From the NCBI GenBank assembly GCA_041633555.1, contig JBFKFZ010000007.1, positions 28,468 through 92,467 of the forward strand: DNA of 64,000 bases, written 5' to 3'. The position numbers and the translations under genes were made by a program. Below the pieces are notes generated by a model. It searched no databases. It was not told the DNA's origin and saw only the letters and a list, made by a program, of their open reading frames with translations. The stretch is from JAHEAO01 sp041633555 (GTDB lineage Bacteria > Pseudomonadota > Alphaproteobacteria > Rhodobacterales > Rhodobacteraceae). Positions 7,611-17,061 of this stretch are shown in pieces (position 1 is the first letter of the stretch; each line of letters opens with the position of its first letter).

Positions 7611-8504
7611 ATGAAGATTCATGGTAGACATCTGATCATAGGCGTAGATGGCGGCGGAACCGGGTGCCGCGCCGCGATTGCCGCAATGGATGGATCGGTG
7701 CTGGGCCAATCCACGGCAGGACCTGCCAATATTTCCACCAACGCAGATCAGGCGATCGGGAATGTCCGGCAGGCCATCATGGCATCCGCCGAGTCGGCCG
7801 GCCTTGACGATTCGGCGCTGCGCACCGCGGTGCTTCACGTCGGACTTGCGGGGGTCCTGACCGACGACGATGCGCAGGCCGTTGCCCGCAGCCTGCCCGG
7901 CAGGAGCTGCAAAGTCACCGACGATCGCGTGACATCGGTGATCGGCGCACTGGGCCCGCGCGACGGCGCCCTGCTGTCGGTCGGGACAGGCACGATCGTC
8001 GCCCTGAAGCGCGGCAAGTTCATGCGCTATGTCGGCGGCTGGGGCTTGCATGTGTCCGATCAGGCCTCTGGCGCCTGGCTAGGGCGCGCGCTGCTGGAGC
8101 GGGTGTTGCTTTGCCATGACGGGGTGGAAGCGTATAGCAATCTGACCCGCGCGACCTTCGAGACATTCGGGAACGAACCGAACGAGATCGTATCCTTTGC
8201 GAAAGGCGCCCGCCCAGGGGATTACGCGAAGCTCGCCCCTTCGGTCTTTGCGTCGGCCGGCAAGGATGATCCGAACGGTCATGCCCTTGTGCAGTTGGGG
8301 GCAGCCTATCTCAACAAGGCTTTGGACAGCCTGGGCTTCACTGAACAGGACGTTCTCTGTCTGTCCGGCGGCGTCGGTCCGCACTATGCCGGCTTCCTGC
8401 GCGCGCCCTTCCGCGAACGCATCGAGCCACCGTTGGGCAACGCCCTCGACGGGGCGCTGCGGCTCGCGCGCGAAGCACTTCAAGAGCAACTGGAGGCAAG
8501 ATGA
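7611..8504 (+). CDS. N-acetylglucosamine kinase-like protein (BadF/BadG ATPase family)
   Basis: 297 residues of the ASKHA kinase fold, BadF/BadG/eukaryotic-type GlcNAc kinase family. Phosphate-1 motif GVDGGGTG is at 11-18, phosphate-2 VGTGTIV at 124-130, and GGWGLHVSDQASGAWLG at 142-158 is a diagnostic family stretch; the adenosine motif LSGGVG lies near residue 266. The family phosphorylates GlcNAc, MurNAc or glucosamine at O6. Placed first in the kinase-regulator-nagB-II-nagA operon and opposite murQ, it probably makes GlcNAc-6-P and perhaps MurNAc-6-P. This ABC-imported sugar would arrive unphosphorylated, so a kinase is required. Its last four bases overlap the regulator start. Confidence 0.85.
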   Translation: MKIHGRHLIIGVDGGGTGCRAAIAAMDGSVLGQSTAGPANISTNADQAIGNVRQAIMASAESAGLDDSALRTAVLHVGLAGVLTDDDAQAVARSLPGRSCKVTDDRVTSVIGALGPRDGALLSVGTGTIVALKRGKFMRYVGGWGLHVSDQASGAWLGRALLERVLLCHDGVEAYSNLTRATFETFGNEPNEIVSFAKGARPGDYAKLAPSVFASAGKDDPNGHALVQLGAAYLNKALDSLGFTEQDVLCLSGGVGPHYAGFLRAPFRERIEPPLGNALDGALRLAREALQEQLEAR

Positions 8505-9259
8505 CAGTCGCCGAATTCCTTGCGCCTTCCGGATGGCTGCGGTCCGATGCCGGGCCTCGATACCTGCAGTTGCGTCAACGGCTGAGCGAAGGCGTAGAAA
8601 AGGGTATTCTCCCGCCCGGCAGCCCGCTGCCTCCTGAACGCGAGATCGCGAATATTACCGAACTATCCAGGGTCACCGTGCGCAAGGCGATCCAGGCACT
8701 CGCGGATGAGGGCGCTATTGTGCAAAAGCAGGGATCGGGCTCATTCATTTCGACCAAGCCCATGCGGATTGAGCAGAAGCTGTCCCGCCTCACCTCGTTT
8801 TCAGAAGACATGGCGCGGCGCGGCAAGTCCTCGACCTCGCGGTGGCTGGAACGGGGGATCTTCATGCCGTCGCCCGATGAGATCACCACGCTCGGCCTTG
8901 CTTCCGACGCCTCGGTCGCGCGCATCGCGCGGCTGCGGATGGCCAACGATGAACCGATGGCAATCGAGCGCGCGTCGCTGCCGACTGACATCCTGCCCAA
9001 TCCGCTGGAGGTCGAGACGTCGCTTTACGAGATCCTTGAACGAAACGGCAATCGTCCGGTCCGCGCGCTGCAGAAGATCTCTGCGGTCAATATTGCTGGT
9101 CCGAACGCCGAGCTGCTTGCAGTGCCGCCGGGCGCCGCCGGTTTGAGGATCGAGCGGACTTCTTACCTCGCCGAAGGCCGCGTCGCGGAATTCACCCAGT
9201 CGCTCTATCGCGGCGACGCCTACAACTTCGTCGCCGAACTGAGACTTGCAAAGGAATAA
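8501..9259 (+). CDS. GntR-family regulator with UTRA domain (NagQ/NagR-like)
   Basis: 252 residues: an N-terminal winged helix (about 20-85, with LPPEREIANITELSRVTVRKA) and a C-terminal UTRA ligand domain ending in the SLYRGDAYNFVAEL segment that binds phosphosugars in HutC/NagR relatives. It overlaps the kinase gene (ATGA) and the nagB-II gene (TAATG). NagR-type regulators sense GlcNAc-6-P or GlcN-6-P. The three direct-repeat pairs at 7479-7607 are its probable operators, which would place both the murQ-ABC operon and its own operon under one repressor. The name NagQ, used for comparable alphaproteobacterial regulators, is recalled from comparative studies rather than shown here. Confidence 0.88.
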   Translation: MTVAEFLAPSGWLRSDAGPRYLQLRQRLSEGVEKGILPPGSPLPPEREIANITELSRVTVRKAIQALADEGAIVQKQGSGSFISTKPMRIEQKLSRLTSFSEDMARRGKSSTSRWLERGIFMPSPDEITTLGLASDASVARIARLRMANDEPMAIERASLPTDILPNPLEVETSLYEILERNGNRPVRALQKISAVNIAGPNAELLAVPPGAAGLRIERTSYLAEGRVAEFTQSLYRGDAYNFVAELRLAKE

Positions 9260-10290
9260 TGATGTCCTCCGAAACCCATATGCGCCGTGAAGTTCTTGAT
9301 ATCCCCGCGGCGGTCGATCGACTTCTGACCAACGGCAAGGACGACATGCGCCGCGCCGCCCGCGCGGTGGCGGATCTGAATCCACCCTTCATGATATCCG
9401 TGGCGCGCGGATCCTCCGATCACGCGGCAACTTACTTCAAATATGCCAGTGAATTGTTGACCGGGATCCCCGTCGTATCTGTCGGCCCGTCGATTGCGTC
9501 GATCTACGAACGCAGGCTTCGGATTGCCGGCAGCGCCTGTATCTCTGTGTCGCAGTCCGGGAAAAGTCCCGATATCGTCTGCATGGCGGAGATGGCGAGG
9601 CAGGAAGGCGCCCTGACCCTTGCACTGACCAATCATCCCGAGGGCGATCTTGCGAAGGTCTGCGATCACACACTGAACCTGCATGCCGGGGCAGAGCTGA
9701 GCGTCGCCGCCACCAAGACATTCGTGACGTCGATCGTTTCTGCGATCTGGCTATTGGCCGAATTGCAGCAGGACAAGGCGCTTCTTTCGGCCATCCAAAA
9801 CCTGCCTGCGGTGCTGGAGAAAGCCACAACGGCAGACTGGGATGCGTTGCGCGCGCAGCTATCTTTTCGCAACTCGCTCTATTGCCTCGGGCGCGGGCCG
9901 GCCTACGCGATCTCGAACGAGGCGGCCCTTAAGTTCAAGGAAACCTGCCAATTGCACGCGGAATCCTATTCCTCCGCCGAGGTGCTGCATGGTCCGGTCT
10001 CCATCGTCGATCAGGGATTTCCCGTTCTCGCGCTCGCAGCCGCCGACGCCGCGGAGTCCGCACTGGTCGGTGTGGCGGAGGAGATTGCGGCCAAGGGGGC
10101 GGCGGTCTTCGTCACTTCCGACAAGGCCGGGCGCGCTACGGTGTTGCCGGCCGTTCGCTCGGGCCATCCGCTCACCGATCCGATCGCGCTGATCGTTTCA
10201 TTCTACGCGATGGTCGAGCAGGTTGCCGTGGACCGCGGCATCAACCCCGACACGCCGCGGCACCTGCGCAAGGTCACGGAAACGGTATGA
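9259..10290 (+). CDS. SIS-domain glucosamine-6-phosphate deaminase (NagB-II type)
   Basis: 343 residues with two SIS domains, like the isomerase half of GlmS but without the glutaminase domain. The first phosphosugar site shows GSSDHA at 51-56 and SQSGKSPD at 98-105; the second is around LGRGPAYAISNEAALKFKE and LHGPVSIV. NagB-II enzymes turn GlcN-6-P into fructose-6-P plus ammonia and replace classical NagB in many alphaproteobacteria. Position between the nag regulator and nagA supports this. An adjacent second ATG at 9262 is an equally good start. Confidence 0.9.
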   Translation: MMSSETHMRREVLDIPAAVDRLLTNGKDDMRRAARAVADLNPPFMISVARGSSDHAATYFKYASELLTGIPVVSVGPSIASIYERRLRIAGSACISVSQSGKSPDIVCMAEMARQEGALTLALTNHPEGDLAKVCDHTLNLHAGAELSVAATKTFVTSIVSAIWLLAELQQDKALLSAIQNLPAVLEKATTADWDALRAQLSFRNSLYCLGRGPAYAISNEAALKFKETCQLHAESYSSAEVLHGPVSIVDQGFPVLALAAADAAESALVGVAEEIAAKGAAVFVTSDKAGRATVLPAVRSGHPLTDPIALIVSFYAMVEQVAVDRGINPDTPRHLRKVTETV

Positions 10291-11429
10291 GCCGCATTGC
10301 CTTTCTTGGAGCCGATGTCTTTGACGGCACAGCCCTTCGTCAGGGCCGGGCACTGCTGCTCGACGGCGATTTGCTCGCCGGCATCGTGGAGCCGTCCGAT
10401 GTGCCTGCGGATTACGAGCGGAGAACGCTCGACGGCGGAACCATCTCGCCCGGCTTCATCGACCTTCAGGTCAATGGCGGCGGTGGCGTCCTGTTCAATG
10501 ATCAGACGTCCGTCGAGGGGCTGGCCACGATCGCAGCCGCGCATGCGAAGACCGGCACGCTCGCGATTCTGCCGACACTGATCACGGATACACCAGAAAA
10601 GACCCTCACGGCAATCGACGCGGTTTCTGCAGCGATAGAGGGCGGGATTTCGGGCATCCTGGGCATCCATCTGGAAGGGCCGCATCTGTCGGTTGCGCGC
10701 AAGGGCGCGCATGACCCGGCCTTGATCCGGCCGATGCTGCCCGAGGACGAGGCACTGCTCCGCGAGGCAGCCGCGCGGCTGCCAAATGTCATGCTGACGG
10801 TTGCGCCCGAAAACGTCACCAACGCGCAGATATCGCGGCTCAGCGAAGCGGGCGCGATCGTCTCGCTTGGACATACCGACTGCAGCTTTGCCGAAGCGCG
10901 GGCCGCGATTGCAGCGGGGGCCACCTGCGTGACGCATCTCTTCAACGCCATGAGTCAACTCGTCGGCCGCGAGCCCGGACTTGTCGGGGCGACGTTGGAG
11001 AGCGGGACGGTCTCTGCCGGCCTGATTGCCGACAGCATTCATGTTCACCCGTCCAGCATCCGGTCAGCCATCGCGGCCAAGACCGGACCCGGGCGAATCT
11101 TTCTGGTCACCGACGCCATGTCGACGGTCGGATCGGACATTACCGAGTTCCGCCTCAATGGCCGCCGGGTGCTCAGGCGGGACGGACGCCTTACATTGGA
11201 GGATGGCACGCTGGCGGGCGCGGACCTCGATCTTCCCACCGCGCTTGCGGTCATGGTCAATGATGTCGGCGTCGAACGAAAGATTGCCCTGTCGATGGTG
11301 ACCTCTGGACCGGCAGCCCTGTTGTGCGACCGGCTGGGGTTCGGTGGTTTTGAAATTGGGGCGCCAGCGCATGCCATTCACCTGAGCGCCGACGGAAATA
11401 TCTCGCGCCTGCAAGAACATCATTCCTGA
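10287..11429 (+). CDS. nagA: N-acetylglucosamine-6-phosphate deacetylase
   Basis: 380 residues. The metal site of the amidohydrolase fold can be read: Glu130 in HLEGPHL, His196 in LGHTD and His217 in THLFNAM, with the catalytic Asp in VTDAMSTVG. It hydrolyses GlcNAc-6-P to GlcN-6-P and acetate in the cytoplasm, the substrate coming either from the kinase or from MurQ. Its start overlaps the end of the nagB-II gene by four bases, making it the last gene of the rightward operon. No clear terminator hairpin was seen in the 246 bases that follow before nosR. Confidence 0.95.
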   Translation: MSRIAFLGADVFDGTALRQGRALLLDGDLLAGIVEPSDVPADYERRTLDGGTISPGFIDLQVNGGGGVLFNDQTSVEGLATIAAAHAKTGTLAILPTLITDTPEKTLTAIDAVSAAIEGGISGILGIHLEGPHLSVARKGAHDPALIRPMLPEDEALLREAAARLPNVMLTVAPENVTNAQISRLSEAGAIVSLGHTDCSFAEARAAIAAGATCVTHLFNAMSQLVGREPGLVGATLESGTVSAGLIADSIHVHPSSIRSAIAAKTGPGRIFLVTDAMSTVGSDITEFRLNGRRVLRRDGRLTLEDGTLAGADLDLPTALAVMVNDVGVERKIALSMVTSGPAALLCDRLGFGGFEIGAPAHAIHLSADGNISRLQEHHS

Positions 11430-11578
11430 GCTGCGGGACCCAAGTTCGAGGCACGCCCGCCCCTGGACCTTGTCTTAGCGGGGCATTGCTTCACATCGGG
11501 GGCCTTGCATGGGAACTTCCCCGTTGCTTTGCGCAACAGAATCGGCCCGAAACCTGTCCCCCCAAGAATCTCTGAGAC

Positions 11579-11592
11579 TTGATCAATATCAA
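11579..11592. promoter_or_regulatory. FNR/NNR-type box upstream of nosR
   Basis: TTGATCAATATCAA is a perfect match to the TTGAT-N4-ATCAA site bound by FNR/CRP-family anaerobic and NO-responsive regulators (FnrP, NNR/Dnr). Its 3' end lies 84 bases before the chosen nosR start, a suitable place for activation of the nos operon when oxygen is low or NO is present. Confidence 0.8.
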
Positions 11593-11675
11593 GGTTCGTC
11601 AGCCGTCGCCGCCCGATAGTCGCTCCGACGTCGTGGATCCCATTGCGATTCCGGCGCCATGATTGGGGGACGGCT

Positions 11676-13874
11676 TTGACCAAATTCGGAACAACCCTAT
11701 GCGCGTTTCTGCGCGCATTTGTTTTGCTTCTGTCAATCTCGTCTGCCCTGCAGGCGGCGGAACTTTCTCGTCTTCTAGCAGATCTCGACCCTTCCGAACT
11801 GGTCGCGGGTGCGACCGGATTTGGGCCGGTCGGCAACGCGGTGCCCACTTCTCCGATCTTAGCGGGATCCGAGATCATCGGGCACGCCTTCGCGACCTCT
11901 GATTTCGTTGGCACGACGGGGTATTCGGGCAAGCCGATACATGTGGTTGCAGCGATCTCGCCCGACGCCGTTCTGACCGGGGCGAAACTGGTCGAGCATT
12001 CCGAACCCATCGTCCTGATCGGCATCCCTGAATCGAAAGTCCGGTCGATGATCGAGGACTATGTCGGCCTCGATCTGAAAGCAGAGGCGGCGAGCGGCGG
12101 ATCATCGCATGAGCTGGACATCATTTCCGGCGCGACGGTGACGGTGATGGTGATCGACGATTCCCTTGTCCGTTCGGGCATCAAGGTCGCCCGGCTTCTC
12201 GGCCTCGGCGGGCTTGCACCGGCAGCCGCATCTGGTCCGCAGCGCGAAATCGACTTGTCCCTAGACGGCAAGAAAAGCTGGGAGGACCTCACCGGCGACG
12301 GATCAGTTGGGCGACTGCTCTTGACCAATGCCGCGGTCAATGCAGCCTTCGCGGCGACCGGCGACGAAAGGGCCATCGCGCGCCCCGAACAAGGTGCGCC
12401 CGAAGACGCGTTCCTCGATCTGAACTTGGCGGTTGTCAGCGTACCGGTGATCGGCAAGAGCCTGCTGGGTGACGCGGAATATGCCAACCTCTTGAACTGG
12501 CTCGAGGAAAGCGAACAGGCGATTCTGGTGGCAGGAAGGGGCCGCTACTCCTTCAAGGGGTCTGGATACGTGCGCGGCGGCATTTTCGACCGCATCCAGC
12601 TGATCCAGGGCGACAAGTCGATCCGCTTTTTCGACAGGCAGCAGCGCCGGCTCGGCAGGCTGGACGCGCCGGACGCGCCCCAATTCCGGGAGTTGGACCT
12701 GTTCAAGATCCCCGCCGATGCAGGCTTCGATCCGACCGCTCCGTTCCGGCTGCAGCTTTTGGTGCAACGCGCGGTCGGCGCGGTCGACAAGAGCTTCTTG
12801 ACGTTCGATCTGGAATACCGGCTTCCCGAAGCCTTCCTGCTGCCGCTCCATGCAACCTCCGTCGCAGCCACTGCCCCGACCCAGGTCGCGGATGAGGGCG
12901 AAGCGGCCGCCAAGCGCGCGCTTTGGCAGCGGATATGGCGCGACCGGACAGTCGAGATCGGCGTTGTTGTGGGCATGCTGGGCGTCTTGACTCTAACCTT
13001 CTTCTTCCAGTTCCAAGCGACGGCGAATGCGCGTCAGTTCTACTGGTTCCGGATCGGCTTTCTGACAATGAGCCTGTTCTTCATCGGCTGGTTCGCCAAT
13101 GCCCAGCTTTCGGTCGTGAACCTGATGGCATTGGCCGGTTCGCTTCAGACCGGTTTCACCTGGGACGCGTTCCTGCTCGACCCGCTGGTATTCATCCAGT
13201 GGTTCGCGGTGGCAGCGGCACTGCTGTTCTGGGGACGAGGCGCCTATTGTGGCTGGCTCTGCCCGTTCGGCGCGCTTCAGGAACTGACGAACCAGATCGC
13301 GCGCCGTTTCAAGGTCCCGCAATGGGAGCTGCCCTGGGGCCTGCATGAACGCCTGTGGCCGATCAAGTACATAATCTTTCTGGGGCTCTTCGGGCTTTCA
13401 CTGGCCTCGATCCCATTGGCCGAGACATATGCCGAAGTTGAGCCGTTCAAGACCGCCATCATCCTGAAATTCGTTCGCGACTGGCCGTTTGTCGTTTTCG
13501 CCCTCTCCCTTCTGGTGATCGGTCTTTTCGTCGAGCGGTTCTATTGCCGCTACATGTGTCCGCTAGGCGCCGCGTTGGCGATCCCGGCGCGGATCCGGAT
13601 GTTCGACTGGCTGCGCCGCTACAAGGAATGCGGCAGCCCCTGCCATGTCTGCTCGATCGAATGCCCGGTGCAGGCGATCCATCCGACCGGGCAGATCAAC
13701 CCGAATGAATGCGTGAACTGCCTGCATTGCCAGGTTCTGTACCAGTCCGAGGCGAAATGCCCTGTCGTAAACCGAAAACTGAAACGACGGGCGGCGGACC
13801 ATGCGTCTGCCGCCGAAAACAGGGCCGCGATGGAGCGAGTCCTGTCGAAGAAACCAACAAAAATGGAGATCTGA
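11676..13874 (+). CDS. nosR: NosR, membrane flavo-iron-sulfur protein for nitrous oxide reduction
   Basis: 732 residues from the chosen TTG start at 11676, which has GGGGGA five bases upstream and yields a signal peptide (MTKFG...ALQAAE). An earlier in-frame TTG at 11643 lacks such a site. A periplasmic FMN-binding domain (DIISGATVTVMVI) follows, then about five or six membrane segments. Two NosR/NapH-type motifs, CGWLCPFGALQ near residue 524 and CRYMCPLGAAL near 623, are followed by two ferredoxin-like clusters (CHVCSIECP, CVNCLHC). NosR passes electrons from the quinol pool to NosZ and is needed for nosZ expression in some denitrifiers. nosZ starts two bases after its stop. Confidence 0.95.
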   Translation: MTKFGTTLCAFLRAFVLLLSISSALQAAELSRLLADLDPSELVAGATGFGPVGNAVPTSPILAGSEIIGHAFATSDFVGTTGYSGKPIHVVAAISPDAVLTGAKLVEHSEPIVLIGIPESKVRSMIEDYVGLDLKAEAASGGSSHELDIISGATVTVMVIDDSLVRSGIKVARLLGLGGLAPAAASGPQREIDLSLDGKKSWEDLTGDGSVGRLLLTNAAVNAAFAATGDERAIARPEQGAPEDAFLDLNLAVVSVPVIGKSLLGDAEYANLLNWLEESEQAILVAGRGRYSFKGSGYVRGGIFDRIQLIQGDKSIRFFDRQQRRLGRLDAPDAPQFRELDLFKIPADAGFDPTAPFRLQLLVQRAVGAVDKSFLTFDLEYRLPEAFLLPLHATSVAATAPTQVADEGEAAAKRALWQRIWRDRTVEIGVVVGMLGVLTLTFFFQFQATANARQFYWFRIGFLTMSLFFIGWFANAQLSVVNLMALAGSLQTGFTWDAFLLDPLVFIQWFAVAAALLFWGRGAYCGWLCPFGALQELTNQIARRFKVPQWELPWGLHERLWPIKYIIFLGLFGLSLASIPLAETYAEVEPFKTAIILKFVRDWPFVVFALSLLVIGLFVERFYCRYMCPLGAALAIPARIRMFDWLRRYKECGSPCHVCSIECPVQAIHPTGQINPNECVNCLHCQVLYQSEAKCPVVNRKLKRRAADHASAAENRAAMERVLSKKPTKMEI

Positions 13875-13875
13875 T

Positions 13876-15792
13876 ATGACCAAGGAGAACAAGAACATGG
13901 CCCTGACCCGCAGGGGTCTGCTTGGCGCCAGCGCCACCGGAGCCGTTCTAGCCACCACCGGTGCCGGAGCGTCCCTGTTCAGCGCCGGCGCCGCGAAGGC
14001 GCAGGGGTCGACCCCGAAATTCGAACTCGAACCGGGTGAACTCGACGAATATTACGGCTTCTGGTCTTCTGGACAAACCGGCGAGTTGCGCATTCTCGGC
14101 TTCCCTTCGATGCGGGAACTCATGCGGGTGCCGGTCTTCAATCGCTGCTCGGCAACGGGCTGGGGCCAAACCAATGAAAGCCTCAAGATCCTGACCGAGG
14201 GGCTGACAGAGGAGACCAAGGCTTTCCTCGCCAAGCAGGGCAAGAAGACCTACGACAACGGCGATCTCCATCACCCGCATATGTCCTTCACTGACGGCAC
14301 ATATGACGGTCGCTACCTGTTCATGAACGACAAGGCCAATACCCGCGTGGCCCGGGTGCGCTGCGACGTGATGAAATGCGACAAGATCATCGAGATCCCG
14401 AACGCGCATGACATCCATGGGATGCGGCCGCAGAAATATCCGCGCACGGGCTACGTTTTCGCCAATGGAGAGCACGAAGCCCCGCTGGTCAATGACGGCA
14501 CGATCCTTGATGACCCGAGTCAGTATGTGAACATCTTCAGCGCCATCGACGGCGACGAGATGAAGGTCGCGTGGCAGGTCATGGTGTCGGGCAACCTCGA
14601 CAACACCGACTGCGATTATCAGGGCAAGTACGCCTTCTCGACCTCCTACAACTCGGAAATGGGCATGAACCTCGCCGAGATGACCGAGAACGAGATGGAC
14701 CATGTCGTGGTGTTCAACATCGCCGAGATCGAGAAGGGCGTGGCCGACGGCGATGTGCAAATGATGAACGGGGTGCCGGTCATCGACGGACGCAAGGGAA
14801 GTAACAAGAAGTATACACGTTACATCCCGATCCCGAACAGCCCGCATGGCTGCAACACCGCGCCGGACAAGAAGCACGTCATGATCAACGGCAAGCTGTC
14901 GCCGACGGTTACGGTGATCGATGTGGAAAAGGTGGACGCGCTTTTCGACAGCGATGCCGACCCCCGGTCCTGCATCGTCGCCGAACCGCAGCTGGGACTT
15001 GGCCCGCTTCACACCGCCTTCGATGGCAAGGGCAATGCCTTCACGACCCTTTTCCTCGACAGTCAGGTGGTGAAGTGGGACATCGACAAGGCGATCCGCG
15101 CCTATGCCGGCGAGGATGTCGATCCGATCATCTCGAAAGTCGATGTGCATTACCAGCCGGGCCACAACTCGACCTCGATGGGCGAGACACTTGAAGCGGA
15201 CGGCAAGTGGCTGATCTCTATGAACAAGTTCTCGAAGGACCGGTTTCTCAACACCGGCCCGCTGAAGCCCGAGAACGAGCAGCTGATCGACATCTCGTCG
15301 GACGAGATGAAGGTGGTTCATGACGGGCCGACCTTCGCCGAACCGCATGACAGTATCATCGTGCGCGCCGACATCGTGAACCCGGTCAATGTCTGGGATC
15401 GCAACGATCCGACCTGGGAGGATGCCCGCATTCAGGCCGAAGCCGATGGCGTCGTTCTGGAAGACGGTGCCGACGAGGTCATCCGCGACGGCAACAAGGT
15501 GCGGATCTACATGTGGTCGGTCGCGCCGACCTTCAGCCTCGAGAAGTTCACCGTGAAACAGGGCGACGAGGTGACAATCTACATCACCAACCTCGACGAT
15601 GTGGATGATGTGACCCACGGCTTCTGCCTGTCGAATTACGGCATCGCGATGGAGGTGGCGCCCCAGGCCACGGCCTCTGTCACCTTCACGGCGGATCGTC
15701 CGGGTGTTCATTGGTTCTACTGCCAGTGGTTCTGCCATGCGCTGCACATGGAAATGCGCGGCCGCATGTTCGTCGAACCGGCAGGAGCCTGA
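13876..15792 (+). CDS. nosZ: Nitrous oxide reductase (clade I, Tat-exported)
   Basis: 638 residues, normal for clade I NosZ, which reduces N2O to N2 in the periplasm. The ATG at 13876 gives a Tat signal with LTRRGLLGA (Arg12-Arg13), the hallmark of clade I. CuZ-site His ligands are visible in DLHHPHMSF, SPHGCN, LHTAFDG, GHNSTSMGE and EPHDS. The C-terminal cupredoxin domain holds the CuA site: Cys616, Trp618, Cys620, His624 and Met627 in CQWFCHALHMEM. All metal ligands seem present, so the enzyme should be active. Directly coupled to nosR and followed three bases later by nosD. Confidence 0.97.
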   Translation: MTKENKNMALTRRGLLGASATGAVLATTGAGASLFSAGAAKAQGSTPKFELEPGELDEYYGFWSSGQTGELRILGFPSMRELMRVPVFNRCSATGWGQTNESLKILTEGLTEETKAFLAKQGKKTYDNGDLHHPHMSFTDGTYDGRYLFMNDKANTRVARVRCDVMKCDKIIEIPNAHDIHGMRPQKYPRTGYVFANGEHEAPLVNDGTILDDPSQYVNIFSAIDGDEMKVAWQVMVSGNLDNTDCDYQGKYAFSTSYNSEMGMNLAEMTENEMDHVVVFNIAEIEKGVADGDVQMMNGVPVIDGRKGSNKKYTRYIPIPNSPHGCNTAPDKKHVMINGKLSPTVTVIDVEKVDALFDSDADPRSCIVAEPQLGLGPLHTAFDGKGNAFTTLFLDSQVVKWDIDKAIRAYAGEDVDPIISKVDVHYQPGHNSTSMGETLEADGKWLISMNKFSKDRFLNTGPLKPENEQLIDISSDEMKVVHDGPTFAEPHDSIIVRADIVNPVNVWDRNDPTWEDARIQAEADGVVLEDGADEVIRDGNKVRIYMWSVAPTFSLEKFTVKQGDEVTIYITNLDDVDDVTHGFCLSNYGIAMEVAPQATASVTFTADRPGVHWFYCQWFCHALHMEMRGRMFVEPAGA

Positions 15793-15795
15793 CCG

Positions 15796-17061
15796 ATGCA
15801 CGGGCGCCTGGCTGCCTTGCTTCTGCTCATGCTGCCCCTTTCCGGGATGGCGGCAGAGCTGGACGTGTGGCCAGGCGCCGGAACGGTTGCAGCCGCCATC
15901 AAGAATGCCGCAGACGGGGACATCCTTCGTCTGCGGCCCGGGATTTACCACGAAAACCTGGTGCTCGACCGGCCGCTGACGATCGATGGCGGCGGCAGGG
16001 CGGTGCTGCAGGGCAGCGGTGCGGGAAGTGTCATTACCGTGACAGGACCGGATGTCTCGATTCAGGGCCTGACGATCCAGGGATCGGGATCGTCACATCA
16101 GACCATCGATGCAGGCGTTCAACTGACCAAGTCCGCCGATCGCGCGGTGGTGCGCGACAATCTGATTCTTGGAAACCTCCATGGCGTCGACATTCACGGT
16201 GCCGACGATGCCCAGGTGTCGGGCAATACGATCCGCGGCCGGCAGGACCGCCGGATGAACGACCGCGGCAACGGCGTCTATGTCTGGAACGCACCGGGCG
16301 CCGTCGTCGAGAACAACGACATCATCTGGGGCCGCGACGGGATCTTCGTGAACACCTCGAAGATGAACACCTTCCGCGGCAACACCTTCCGCGATCTCCG
16401 CTTTGCCGTTCACTACATGTATGCCAACCGCAGCGAAGTATCGGGCAACATCTCGGTCGGCAATGATCTTGGCTACGCAATCATGTATTCCGACCGCGTG
16501 AAGGTCACGGACAACATCTCGATTGGCGACGACGAGCACGGCGTCATGCTTAACTATACCACGAAGTCCGAGATCACCGGCAATCTGGTGCGGGGCGGCA
16601 AGGACAAATGCCTCTTCATGTACAACGCCCATCGCAACCGGGTGGCGGGAAACCGCTTCGAGGGCTGCGGAATCGGCATACACTTCACCGCCGGGTCCGA
16701 ACTTAACGAAGTCGCTGGAAACGCCTTCATCGGCAACCGGACACAGGTCAAGTACATCTCGACGGACTGGGTCGAATGGTCTGCCGAGGGGCGTGGAAAC
16801 TACTGGAGCGACTTCGCGGCCTATGACGTGAATGGCGACGGAATTGCCGATGCTCCCTACCGGCCGAATGACAGTATGGACCACATTCTGTGGACTCAGC
16901 CCGCGGCCAAGATGCTGCTGGGCTCACCCGCGGTTCAGCTTGTGAAATGGTCGCAATCGGCATTTCCGGCCCTGTTACCGGGGGGTGTCGTTGACACGCA
17001 CCCGCTGATGCGTCCCGTCGAGATCGATATGCCGGAACTGGAGGCTGATCATGCGAGATGA
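15796..17061 (+). CDS. nosD: NosD, periplasmic copper-site assembly protein
   Basis: 421 residues with a Sec signal peptide (MHGRLAALLLLMLPLSGMAA). The body is a right-handed parallel beta helix of the CASH/NosD type, seen as repeated turns such as NDLGYAIMYSDRVKVTDN and short GN-rich turns. NosD works with the NosFY ABC complex and NosL to deliver copper and sulfur for the CuZ centre of NosZ. It starts three bases after nosZ and overlaps nosF by 11 bases. Confidence 0.94.
   Translation: MHGRLAALLLLMLPLSGMAAELDVWPGAGTVAAAIKNAADGDILRLRPGIYHENLVLDRPLTIDGGGRAVLQGSGAGSVITVTGPDVSIQGLTIQGSGSSHQTIDAGVQLTKSADRAVVRDNLILGNLHGVDIHGADDAQVSGNTIRGRQDRRMNDRGNGVYVWNAPGAVVENNDIIWGRDGIFVNTSKMNTFRGNTFRDLRFAVHYMYANRSEVSGNISVGNDLGYAIMYSDRVKVTDNISIGDDEHGVMLNYTTKSEITGNLVRGGKDKCLFMYNAHRNRVAGNRFEGCGIGIHFTAGSELNEVAGNAFIGNRTQVKYISTDWVEWSAEGRGNYWSDFAAYDVNGDGIADAPYRPNDSMDHILWTQPAAKMLLGSPAVQLVKWSQSAFPALLPGGVVDTHPLMRPVEIDMPELEADHAR

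Noticed and set aside
11420..12025. Antisense frame covering the nosR promoter and start
   Set aside because: No homology or start signal; it covers the FNR box and the nosR signal peptide.
13948..15951. 667-codon open frame antisense to nosZ
   Set aside because: Lies exactly opposite a gene with all NosZ metal ligands; the translation is low-complexity, rich in His, Asp and Val, with no family motif. High G+C leaves long antisense frames open.
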